Part shown: positions 26,401 to 37,034 of the stretch, one piece after another
Numbering within the stretch: the stretch's first letter is position 1
Layout of the letters: every line of letters begins with the position of its first letter
NCBI GenBank assembly: GCA_022579005.1
Contig: MU401512.1
Coordinates: forward strand, 124,001-188,000
DNA length: 64,000 bases
Reading direction: 5' to 3'
DNA from: Poronia punctata
Taxonomy: Eukaryota > Ascomycota > Sordariomycetes > Xylariales > Xylariaceae
Notes under the pieces: model-generated
What the model was told of the DNA's origin: nothing
Databases searched by the model: none
What the model saw: only the letters and a program-made list of their open reading frames with translations
Program-made: the position numbers and the translations under genes

Positions 26401-28680
26401 AGCTTATTAAATTTTAAGCTACTTATAATTAGATTTTAGTAATAAAAATGTTAACATATATTATTTTACTATACTTATTTTTAAATAATAAAGTTTATAA
26501 AAATTTATTATATTTACTTAAATAGTTAAATAAATTTTAGTATATTTTTTAAAATAAGCATATAGCTTGCTATTTTAAAGGTTTTTTAAATATAACCTTT
26601 AAAGCGTACGTTTAAGTATAATCTTTATAATTAATTTTTTTAATTTTATTAATTTTAATACTTTTTATATTTTAAATAAAAGCTTTAAAAAGCTTAGGTT
26701 TTAAGTGCTTAGCTTTTTTATACTATATATTTTTAAATACTTTTAAAAGTTTTTATAAGTTAACTAAAAGCTTTTAAAAGCGTTTTAAGTATATAGTTAT
26801 AATTAATCTTACTATATTGCTTATAATTTTAAGCTTTTAAATTATTAAAATAGTTATTATACTTTTTAAAAAATAATAAAAAATAAGCTTATATTTAAAA
26901 AATACTAAGTTATATTATTTAGTTAACTATTTTAAAATAATGCTAACATTTAAGCTTTTATATTAAAAAGTATAATTTAGTTTATAATATTATATACTTT
27001 TTTTTTTAAGCTTTACTTTTAATACTATATTTATATAAAATCTTTTTATTATTACTATATTTTTAAGTACTAAAAAAAGGTATTTTTTTTTTTTGCTATT
27101 AAAAATTTAATAAATAACCTATTTACTATAATATAAAATTAAAAAGTTAAAAGTACTTATAATAACAAAGTTTCCTAGCTTAGCTTTAATAATAAAGTTT
27201 TTTTTAAGTAAATTTTTATTATTAATAAAGTATAAAGCTTTATAATTATTTAAAACTATGTTTTTAAATAAAAAGTAAAAATTGTTTTTAAAAGTAATAA
27301 AAGCTTTAAAGCTTTTTATATTTTTTTTAAGTAAGCTATAGTTAATTACTAAGCAAGCAAAATTTAAATTTAGCTACTTGCTTAATAATCTTTTTAATTT
27401 TTTACTAAAAAAGTAACTTTTATTTACTTTAAATTTTTTTTTTAATTTTTTTATAAAGTTTTAACTATTTTATAAGCTTATAGCGCTTTTTAATTTTTTT
27501 TAACTTATTAAAGTTAAACTTAAGTTTTTAATAAGTAAAGCTTTTAATAATTATATATTATAATTAATTATATTTATATAAAAGCTAAAAATAATAAGCT
27601 TTTAAGTTAAAAAAGTAAAAGTATTAACTTTTTTTTTTTTTGCTTTTTTAGTAAACTTTTAAGCTTTTTTAAAAAATCTTTTTTTATTATTTAAAGTTAT
27701 ATAAAGTTTATTAGCTTTAACTTTACTATATAAAGCTTTTTTATATATTAAAGCGCTAAAAATTTTATTAACTTTTTTTAGTATAATTATATTATTATTT
27801 AGTTATTTATTTTTTATAATATTTATAAGCTGCTAATAAGCTTAATTAAAAGCTATATAAGCTTTTATTGCTTTAAAAAAGTTTTTAGTTGCTAGCACTT
27901 TTTTTACTTTAAGCAGTTTAAAGTATTAAGCTATAATTTAGTTAGTATACTATTTTTTATACTACTTTTTAAGTTTAATATTTTTATAAGTAGCTTTTTA
28001 AAGCGTTTTTTAATATTTTATTTATATACTAAATTTAATAATAAAATTTAAAAAAGCAAAAAACGTTTTAATAGCTTTAATAAGCACTTAAATATTTTTA
28101 GCTTTTTTAAAATTTTTAATTAATAGCTTTTTTTTTATTATAATAAATACTAAAGTATTAATAAATTAGTTAATTTAAGTTTAAATAGCTATATATTTGT
28201 TTATAATTTTTAAATTTATAGCTTATTAAAAGCTTGCTAACTTTATATTTTTAATATATTATTTTTAAATTTTTTTTAAGTAATAATTAAATTTAAAACG
28301 CTTAAATTTAGTTTTTTTTTTTTAGTAATAAGCTTTTAATAAGCAGCTTTTAGTATTAAAATTATAATATTGTTTTTAAAAAATTTAATTAAAGTTTTTT
28401 TATTTAAATTAACATACTTTTAAACTTTTTAAGCTTAAATATAAAGTGTTAAAGTTTAAAACTACGCTACTTATTTAATTAAAAAGCATAAGTAAGTGTT
28501 TTTTAAAATAATTTTAATGCTAGTTAATATAGTAAAAATAAAAAGTAAAGCTATATAAGCTTTTTTTTAAAAATAATTTAATAAAAAGTTATAAAATATT
28601 ATAATTTAAAAGTATAAAAACTTTTAACTAATTATACTATAATAAATAAAGCACTAATTTTTATAAACTAAGCTTATAAC

Positions 28681-28908
28681 TTTTATAAATATAAAAGCTT
28701 TAATAAAAAGTAAATTAATATGCTTAACTTAGTATAAGCTATATTAGTTATATTATAATAAACTATATATTAAAAAAAAAAAATCTATATAACTATAATA
28801 AAATTAAAAATCCTGCTTTATAGCATACGCTCTTATAGAGCTATGCTAACTAAGGCACGTGACCTTGACTGCAAGGGTATCCCATTAAGTGGGTACCTCT
28901 CCGCAACA
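28681..28908. repeat. right LTR (228 bp)
   Basis: Partner of 20225-20452. Its outer part, from about 28781 and especially 28854-28908, keeps near-ancestral G/C-containing sequence (for example ggcacgtgaccttgactgca), while its inner end is A/T-converted. Homology with the left copy stops exactly at gcaaca (28908), where the flanking aaatc starts. Confidence 0.9.
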
Positions 28909-28913
28909 AAATC
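28909..28913. repeat. target-site duplication, right copy
   Basis: The bases aaatc directly follow the right LTR and match 20220-20224. Confidence 0.8.
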
Positions 28914-29230
28914 CATACTCCACCACTACCACAAATGGGTTCCAGGTCTAGCACCAGCCTTGGAGTCGATGTTATGTAGATCAAATTATTAGATCAGAAA
29001 TGAGTCGCCATACAAAATCTTAAATATGTACTGTCATTGTGTACCTAGTTTGAGCGTCAAAGCTCCTAAATTTACTCTTTGGCCAGCGGTGCTTATCAAG
29101 CGTGCAACTCGCTAGTATTGAACCGAGCAGAAACAACTTGGGTTGAACTTCCTTTGTGTCTTTCTTTTTTTTGCGCCGGGTATGCTATAGAAAACAGATG
29201 TCTACGTAACATTAATAGTGCTGATAGTAA
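28914..29230. other. BiP 3' flank
   Basis: A 317-bp strip of normal composition between the element and the BiP stop codon. It presumably contains the BiP 3' UTR and polyadenylation site. No gene is seen. Confidence 0.5.
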
Positions 29231-31497
29231 TTACAATTCATCGTGCATATCAGGCTCATCATCGTCTGCTGCACCACCGGCTCCTTGGTACATCTTGGAT
29301 GTGATGGGGTAGGCCACATTTGAGAGCTTCTCCTTCTGCTCCTCAAAATCCTCCGCCGAGGCCGTGGCCGCGTTCTCATCGAGCCACTCGCTAGCCTCCT
29401 TAACCGCGTCGAGAATCTATGTCTTCGAGTTAGCAGCGCTTCACTCCCAGTTCCAGGTGTGTCAATTAAACTTACGGCTTCCTTGTCCTCCTCGTCAATC
29501 TTGCCACCAAGGCCGTCCTCGTCATTTACCTGGTTCTTCAGGCTGAAAGCGTAGTTCTCAAGACCGTTTCGGGCCTCGATACGCTCACGGGTAGCCTTGT
29601 CTTCCTCGGCGTACTTCTCCGCCTCTTCAACCATGCGCTCGATCTCCTCGGGTGTGAGGCGGCCCTTATCGTTGGTAATAGTAATACTCTCCGTCTTGCC
29701 AGTTCCTTTGTCAGAGGCCGACACTTTAAGAATTCCGTTGGCGTCCAGCTCGAAAGAGACTTCGATCTGGGGCACACCGCGGGGCGCGGGAGGGATGTTG
29801 GTCAGCTCGAACTTGCCGAGCAGGTTGTTGTCCTTGGTCATCGAACGTTCACCCTCAAAGACTTGGATCAGGACGACGGGTTGGTTATCCGCGGCGGTCG
29901 AGAAGATCTGGCTCTTGCGAGTCGGGATAGCCGTGTTGCGGGGGATCAGCTTGGTCATGACGCCACCGGTGGTCTCGATACCGAGAGTCAACGGGTTGAC
30001 ATCCATCAGGACGACTTCGGATGTACCTTCCTCACCGGCAAGAACACCGGCCTGAACAGCGGCACCAAAAGCGACGGCCTCATCGGGGTTAATTCCCTTG
30101 CTGGCCTTCTTGCCACTGAAGAATTCCTCCAGTAGCTCCTGAACCTTAGGGATACGTGTAGAGCCACCAACGAGAACAATGTCGTCGACTTCATCCTTCT
30201 TCATCTTCGCGTCATCGAGAACCTGTTTCACCGGCTTTAGAGTGCGCTTGAAGAGATCTATGTTGAGCTCTTCGAACTTGGCGCGTGTCAAGGTCTCGGA
30301 GAAATCCTTGCCCTCGAAGAAAGCCTCGATCTCGATACGGGTAGTCTTCTGGGAAGAGAGAGTACGCTTCGCCTTCTCGGCCTCGCGCTTCAGCTTACCC
30401 ATAGCCTTGGCGTCTTTGGTGATGTCGACGTTGTTCTTCTTGTTGTACGACTTGGCAAAATAGTTGATGATTCTCTGATCAAAGTCTTCGCCACCAAGAT
30501 GGGTATCACCGGCCGTAGCCAAAACCTCAAAGACGCCCTGGTCGATAGAGAGTAGAGATACATCGAAAGTACCACCACCAAGATCGTAGACGATGATGTG
30601 ACGCTCCTCGCCGGTCTTATCTAGGCCGTAGGCAATAGCGGCGGCAGTTGGCTCGTTAACAATACGCAGGACATTCAAGCCGGCAATGATGCCAGCATCC
30701 TTGGTGGCTTGTCTCTGGTTGTCGTTGAAATAAGCGGGAACGGTGACGACGGCATGGGTAACCTTCTTGCCCAAGTAGGACTCGGCAACCTCCTTCATCT
30801 TGCCGAGGATAACGGCAGAGATCTCCTCAGGAGTGAACTTCTTTGGTGTACCATTAACGTCAACTTGAACGATAGGCTTTCCATCCTTCTCGACGACCTT
30901 GTACGGGAAATGCTTCAGATCAGCCTGTAGCGACTTCTCGTCCCACTTGCGACCGATGAACCGCCTAAGGTGCAACACGCGCGTTAGCAGAGAAGTCAAG
31001 TGGCTCATGTATACCAGAAGAAGCCATTCCAATTGCTCTGTCAACCCCAAAGACACTAAGAAGTGGGAAACCTACTTGACATCGTAGATGGTATTATAGG
31101 GGTTGTTGGCGGCTTGTTGTTTTGCGGCGTCTCCGACTAACCGCTCGTCTTCGGTAAAGGCGACATAGGAGGGGGTAATACGGTTTCCTTGGTCATTCAC
31201 GAGAATTTCGACTTTTCCATTCTGCATCACACCGACGCAAGAATACGTTGTTCCTAAATCCTACAAGCCCAATAATGGTCAATTGACAAGACATGACAGA
31301 GGTAAGGGTCATGAGCAGCGATGGCAATGACGATGGCAAAGATAGACAACAAAACTTACAATGCCAATTACGGTACCGTAATCCTCGGCGTCCTGGGCAT
31401 TTACACCCGAAACAAATGCCAGAGGGCTAAATAGTAGAAGGCTCCAGGCCAGCATGCCAAAGGCAACTGCCCAGTAGCCCCGGGAGCTTCGAGCCAT
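29231..31497 (-). CDS. KAR2: ER lumenal Hsp70 chaperone BiP/Kar2
   Basis: Folds and translocates secretory proteins, and serves as the unfolded-protein-response sensor partner and in ERAD. Four exons, 31497-31360, 31260-31076, 30964-29476 and 29416-29231, give 665 aa. Residues 1-34 are a signal peptide with core [15 protein letters not shown]. The ATPase domain starts at [15 protein letters not shown] (47) and includes [10 protein letters not shown] and [16 protein letters not shown]. The substrate-binding domain includes [15 protein letters not shown] and [18 protein letters not shown]. The lid is EA-rich and the protein ends in the ER-retrieval signal HDEL. The short final exon supplies HDEL and the acidic DDDEPD stretch; without splicing, the third exon runs into unrelated sequence. 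Introns are 99, 111 and 59 nt. Induction by the UPR is expected, but I could not identify a clear UPR element upstream. Confidence 0.98.
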
Positions 31498-33058
31498 GGT
31501 GAATAGAGCACCCCGGTGCTAACGGAGATGGCTGGTATCGGGGAACAAGAAGAAGCACTGCCGAGAACTCTTGCTACTCCTCAGCGTACTCAAAGTGTAC
31601 ACTTGAGAGAATGGATCAGGGATGGGAGTTATTTGTTAGGTGGAAGAGTAAAAGATGGGTTGAAGAGAAAATAGAAAAAGCTGGGAAGAACCGCCTGAGA
31701 ATTTCCCTTATATGGGCGATTCAGGTAGAAGAAGCCAGAATTCACAAGTGGACAAGTTGCAAAAAAGACACATCTTCACTGTCAATTAAAAAGTGGAGCA
31801 TATCACTTACTTGACACCTGAGAAGGCGCTTAAAGCTACAGTAGCTGTTCTGGTACTACTGGTGTGGTTCCGAGCCCCGGGCAATGGCAAAGGAGAAGTG
31901 GATCAGGTGTCCCCTTCGAGGGGAAACGTGCCAAATTCGGTACCACCAGAGCCCCGGCAGAACCCCAGTACCTCTGTTACCTATGTGTATTTGCCTTTAT
32001 CCACTCTTATTCGAATACAAGTACATAGGTGGCAAGTTAAACAGGCCAACATGGCTTCATTAGCTCATCACGAGCTAGTCTTCTACGTGTAGACTATCTA
32101 ACTAGACCAGGTACATACAGGTAGATGTGCTGAGTATGAGATACAGGTATGTGCATAGGCGGTAAGAACTGGGGGAGGAAACTCATGCACATGCACAACC
32201 ACTGGGCCACCATACGAGTAGAAAAGGTGGGATAGAGGCTGGTAGCTGTATGAGGATGGAGCCTCTTACCCTTGTAGTCTGTGGGGCAGCTAGAGCTATA
32301 CCTATTTTAACTTCTTGCCCTGGAAAGATGCCAGTTTTCAATTATCACCAGTAATTACAAGTAGACTACTTAGTTACCTCCGTACCATCCAAGCTGTCGT
32401 TGACATATCTTGCACATTGTACCTTACGAGTAAGTCTACACGTACACGTACATACTTGTCGGATAAAGAGAAAACCGTGCCCTAGGGAGCATCAGTTACG
32501 CCTTCTTTTCATCCTGTCTTACGTTTGTGCTATGGGTATGTTAATATATTAGCACTACCTGTCATTTATGAGCCTCTGTGATTCAAACCCACGTGGTCAC
32601 TTTCTCTGACTGTCACGCAGTTCATCTGAATTTGCTGTTAAAGACGAACTATGCAGATCTATAAAGAGAGTAGGCCAATATTAAAATGGACTTGCTAAAT
32701 TCCTTTTACCGCTTTTTCTAGACTGCCGCCCTGTGTGACGATGTTAAACAAGTTGTGACCAAGGAATTAACCTACTTATATTCACAAAAGGGAGCGGATA
32801 CTTGTCCAATTGCCGTACTGCCTGCAGCGCTATCACTTGTGTATTGACTTGTTCTATAACAGTATGCTTCAAGTAGGTAACGCCTAAATAAGTAGTCTAG
32901 CAGCAATGCTACCTGCTTGTAAAAAGATGTACTGCCCCATGATCGACTCCGGACACCAGCCAGATAAATCATCCTGGACCTCGCTGCCCCGGATCCGTGT
33001 CTTTTTAAACCGGTAAGTCCCCGTAAGTTCTGTAACGCCTCCTACTGCCCCCACTTCT
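31498..33058. other. intergenic region HBS1 / BiP
   Basis: About 1.56 kb: the BiP promoter (nearest 31498) plus the 3' flank of HBS1. No gene is seen. The part next to BiP is purine-rich on the + strand, that is, pyrimidine-rich upstream of BiP on its coding strand. Confidence 0.5.
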
Positions 33059-35766
33059 TTACTCTAATAACCCAGCAGCAACAGTTTCACCCCCACTCCT
33101 CAAAACTACCCGTTGCCCGGATTCCAGGGGCACTTTATGGCTGGTCTGAACCGAAAGTCTTGCAACGCTGGCTGGTTTAACAACACCAGGCTTCCTCTTG
33201 AGGACCGTCCCTTTTATCTTGTCGAGGAGGGCGGGTATTTCGGCAATCCGGCCTGCCGTGTGTAACCGGCCCCTGTATACGTCCACTTGCATGGGCATCA
33301 GTATGTCGAAAGCGAGCACCTTGACCGTGAAGCTATCGATGCACGCGATTGGCTGCTTAGGGTCGCATATAATGTCGCCAACGCGTACGTGGATAGGATC
33401 GATGTTGCTGAGATGAATCGCGATGTTTTGCCCCGCAACGGCCCAATCAACCGGCTCTGAGTCTAACTCTAACAGCTTGACGTATGCCTTCTCTCCACTT
33501 GGTTGGACTACCAGGGCATCGCCGACCTGCAGTGAGCCGGCATCGATCCGACCTGATACCGTAAGCGGATTCTGTGACGAACGGAACACTTCGGATATGG
33601 TCAAGCGCAAGGGCTTGTCCAATGCTCTGGCCATCGGCTCGGAACTCTCTAGTTCTGCGATGAGCGTGTTCCCACGGTACCAACTAGCAGCAGGGTCCGT
33701 CGATTTATTCACCAGATTGTCACCGTGAAGGCCGGATACGGGAACATAGCTAACGCTTTTGAGTTGAAATCCAGTAGCAGAGAGAAACCCAGAAACCTGC
33801 TGTGAGATCTCGTCAAAACGCTCCTGTGACCATGCGACGGTGTCGAGCTTGTTGATGGCGACAATGATACGTGATACCCCCATGCTGCGTAAAAGAAGCG
33901 CGTGCTCCCTCGTCTGGCCCCTGAGGCCCGACTCGAAGGCGCCGGTTGCCGCGTCGACCACTAGTATCGCAAAGTCGGCTTGGCTGGCCCCCGCAATCAT
34001 GTTCGGGATGAAGTCTCGGTGTCCTGGGGCGTCCAGGATGGTGAACGACGTAGATTCCGTCTCGAACTTGTTGGTGGCGATGTCAATTGTTACGCCCCTC
34101 GATCTTTCCTCAGAACGCTGGTCCAATATCCATGCGAGAGCGAAAGAGGATTTCCCCATGCTCTCGGCCTCTTTACGGTACCTTTGTATGGTTCTCTGGT
34201 CCACCACGCCCAAGTCGAGGAGCAATCGACCCATGAGCGTGCTCTTCCCTGCATCGACGTGGCCTAGGGCCTGTCAGCATATAACTCGTGGCACTTGGGG
34301 TTTTTGGACCAGTTACGTACCCACAACCACGAAGCTGGCACTTTTCTTGCCCTTTGATTTTTCGAACTCACGTACCACGTCCAGATTTTTGCCCTTTGGT
34401 AACGGAGTATCGTCAATTTTCATCGCTTTCATATCATCTGTGACGTTATTTCCTTTCCTTTCGGATCCGTCTTTATTTTTCGCCGTGCTGGCTGCGAGTT
34501 TCTTATTGCTTGCTAAGCCCCGAAAGTATTAGTAAAATCATGTCATCCCTTTTTCGCCAAAAGCGAACCTTTGGATTGTGCTGCAATGATCACATCGTCT
34601 GGACTGGGCTCTGAAAATGCACCAACTAGCGACGATGCAGACGCCATTGCCATGTACGGCAATTGGTATTCACGTCTCGGCACAGGTGCAGAAGAGTTGG
34701 AGGATAGGCCCAGTAGAGCCCGAGCGAACGCTGAGGGTGCTGCCAGGGTCGCAGGCTCGTCGCCAAATGATGCCACTGGGGGAGAAGGCATTGCAGTATT
34801 GTCTTGGGTAGGTGTGTCATCAGGGCCACTGGATGACGCGTTCATCTTGGATTCTGTTTGACCATTGATACGGTGGGCTAGGGGTCCCGTAGTCTGGTCA
34901 TCCCGCCTAGTCTTCGGTCTCTCAGCCAAAGGGGTATCAGGGGAAGGTTTAAGTGTTTCCCTTTCCGTCGCAGATACTATGTCCCTCGAAGGAGCTTCAG
35001 CCGCCCGATTCTCTAACTTTTGCATCTCACTCTTCTTCTTGCGAGCGGCGGCGAGGGCTTGAAGCTTGGACGTCTTTCCCCCGGAAGCGGTTCCACCTAA
35101 GAGCCCGCCGGCAAGACGAATCGGTTCGATAAATATGCCGGAGCGTTCAGTGGGAACATTTAACCACGGCATATCATGAAACAAAGCTGCCAAGGACAAT
35201 CGCGGCTTGCTTCCCCAGCCCAGATGATCTGCGTCATCAGTTGTTAGACCAAGACACAACGGAATGACACAAGCTCCGCGCCCGATTGGGACCCAAAACG
35301 CACCTGGGGTTCGAGGCAAAGATGATCCATACTCGATAATTCTTACGCGTGGTTTCTCTATACCTGTGCCGATGGGGACGGGATAAGAACTTGATGACCC
35401 ACCTGCAGATTTGGCTTTTGTCGGTGCGGCCGTTTTCGGCGATAGAAACTTGTTTGTCAAGTAGGAAGTAACTTTCTCGACGTCGTAGTAGTAATGCCAC
35501 AAGGCCTCCTCTATCTGCTGTTTTGTGACCTTCGAGGCGTTGGGGCCGAGTGCGGCGCGGACCTGACTTGTACCGGCGGCCATCTGTGCTGCGTGGTTTG
35601 TTAGCTTGAAGAGTTGAAGGACCATAGGATCTTGTAAAACTGAAATCTTGGAGTTACCTTGATCCTCAGGACTGAGGTTATCATCCTCGTCTGAGTATTC
35701 TGCACCCTCATATTCGTCAAGATCGTTCTCGTAGTCGTAGTTACGATACGCTTGATGGCGAGACAT
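33059..35766 (-). CDS. HBS1: ribosome-rescue GTPase Hbs1 (possible Ski7-like short isoform)
   Basis: With Dom34/Pelota it splits stalled ribosomes in no-go and nonstop decay. Four exons, 35766-35658, 35588-34569, 34512-34321 and 34263-33059, give 841 aa. The N-terminus (MSRHQAYRNYDYENDLDEY) and the block KQQIEEALWHYYYDVEKV are the Hbs1 N-domain. A long linker of about 300 residues follows, with a motif SAFARALLG near 322-330. The EF1A-like GTPase begins GHVDAGKST at about 441, with RGVTIDIA, DAPGHRD and NKLD, followed by beta-barrel domains II and III. The first intron (69 nt) has no stop and is a multiple of three. The second has a weak donor, GTTCGC. If it is retained, translation stops 8 residues later, giving a 384-aa protein without the GTPase domain. 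Confidence 0.95.
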
Positions 35767-37034
35767 CGTTGTAGAGACGATTTTACCAGAAAATAGGGAT
35801 GTAACTGTTTTGAAGTACAATGGTGAAATCGGGCACTGATATTTCTGGGTAAACAAAGTCGAGCAGACAAATTCAAAACAAAGGTGATAGTTTATGTGTT
35901 GCTGTGTGCTGCGCAATGGTTGGCGGGGTATGGCCTCAAAGCTTACGAGTACAACCACATACAAGTACTACACAAGCTACCCATGTAATTGAATGCATGT
36001 ATCTCTGGGTGTCCATTATTTCGGGTCCGGCTTCCACTTTTACCTACTGAGTAGACGTACGTGTACTTTAATAAGTACTTATATTACGCATATGTGTAGA
36101 ACCAGACGCGCTAGCAGGAATAAATTCGTCATCAATGTCGACTCGCATGTTCCTTAATAACAATCTTTGTTACAACTTTTAAAGTCTAAATCAGGTTTAA
36201 TACACAGTACACGTACATAAGGGTATCAATGCGGCGGTTGGCGCGCTACGTGTAACAACGTTGCTTAATAAACCACCTTGATAAGGAGAATTGTCAGGTG
36301 GGAGCAAATACACTTCTAGCCAATCAAACAGCCTACCGTTAACCAAGAGTGACCTGCCCGGTGCTAACCACTTTGTTGTACTTCGGTATGTAAAAGTTAC
36401 TGTTGCACAAAAAAAAAAAAAAAAAAAAAGGATATAGGGGCAGGAGAATAAGAGGAGAAGAAAATAATGTTTATATTAATTAGCCTTCTCCTATATTATA
36501 TATGAAGACCTTTGAGCGCAAACAGTAATATGTTTGCGCTCGAGATAAGAAGACTTAAAGTAGGTATACCAACTTTGTATATGTGTATGGTGCAATAGGG
36601 ATCATGGATGGCCCCCGAACAATTCTCTAAATATACCAAGGATGAAGGGACTACTGATTTGTATTGAGTATTTGTTTGCTAGCTTTGTGTTTCCTTTTTT
36701 TGCTACCTTCAGCTACTCCTAAATTCCAGTGTTCAAAAAATATACTTGTATCAAGCAAAGTTGGATCTGAGTGACGGTTTTATCAAGGGTATTATTAATG
36801 ACATACTACTGTCCCCAACACCACATGTCATAACAGCTTCTTGCTCTGTACATATAAAAATAGGCTACATGCATTTTGCTTCTACCTAGGGCTATCTGGT
36901 AAGTCTTGCAATCATGACGGCTCACCCACAGCTACGTTGACAGGGCATGCTTGATAAGCTTTATACTCCAGCACGGCAAAATTGACGAAAATGACATGTT
37001 GTGACAATAGGTAGTATGGCGGTAGGGACACCCC
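35767..37034. other. intergenic region VPS27 / HBS1
   Basis: About 1.27 kb. It contains an A21 run (36409-36429) and a perfect 11-bp inverted repeat (36514-36541, separate entry). No gene is seen. Confidence 0.5.
36514..36541. repeat. perfect inverted repeat, 11-bp arms, 6-base loop
   Basis: The arms gagcgcaaaca and tgtttgcgctc flank gtaata. It is a strong predicted stem in an otherwise A+T-rich spacer, about 490 bp downstream of the VPS27 stop codon on VPS27's strand. Function unknown: it could be a transcript 3'-end structure, a protein-binding palindrome, or a remnant of a mobile element. Confidence 0.6.

Larger units (their letters stand above)
20225..28908. mobile_element. RIP-degraded LTR retrotransposon (8,684 bp)
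   Basis: The block is extremely A+T-rich, with no long open frame on either strand, and is bounded by 228-bp direct repeats and a 5-bp target duplication. CpA and CpG are scarce, and the remaining C residues sit mostly in GCT or ACT contexts, as expected after C-to-T mutation on both strands by RIP. The outer ends are tcttgc on the left and gcaaca on the right, which are inverted complements with one mismatch. This departs slightly from the canonical TG...CA. The internal part (20453-28680, 8,228 bp) is long enough for gag-pol, but the RT, integrase, primer-binding site and polypurine tract cannot be recognised, so Gypsy versus Copia and orientation are undetermined. A nested or composite insertion is not excluded. 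Confidence 0.88.

Noticed and set aside
20453..28680. Search for RT, integrase or gag remnants inside the A+T-rich block
   Set aside because: No open frame or motif survives RIP that I could read reliably; naming a superfamily would be a guess.
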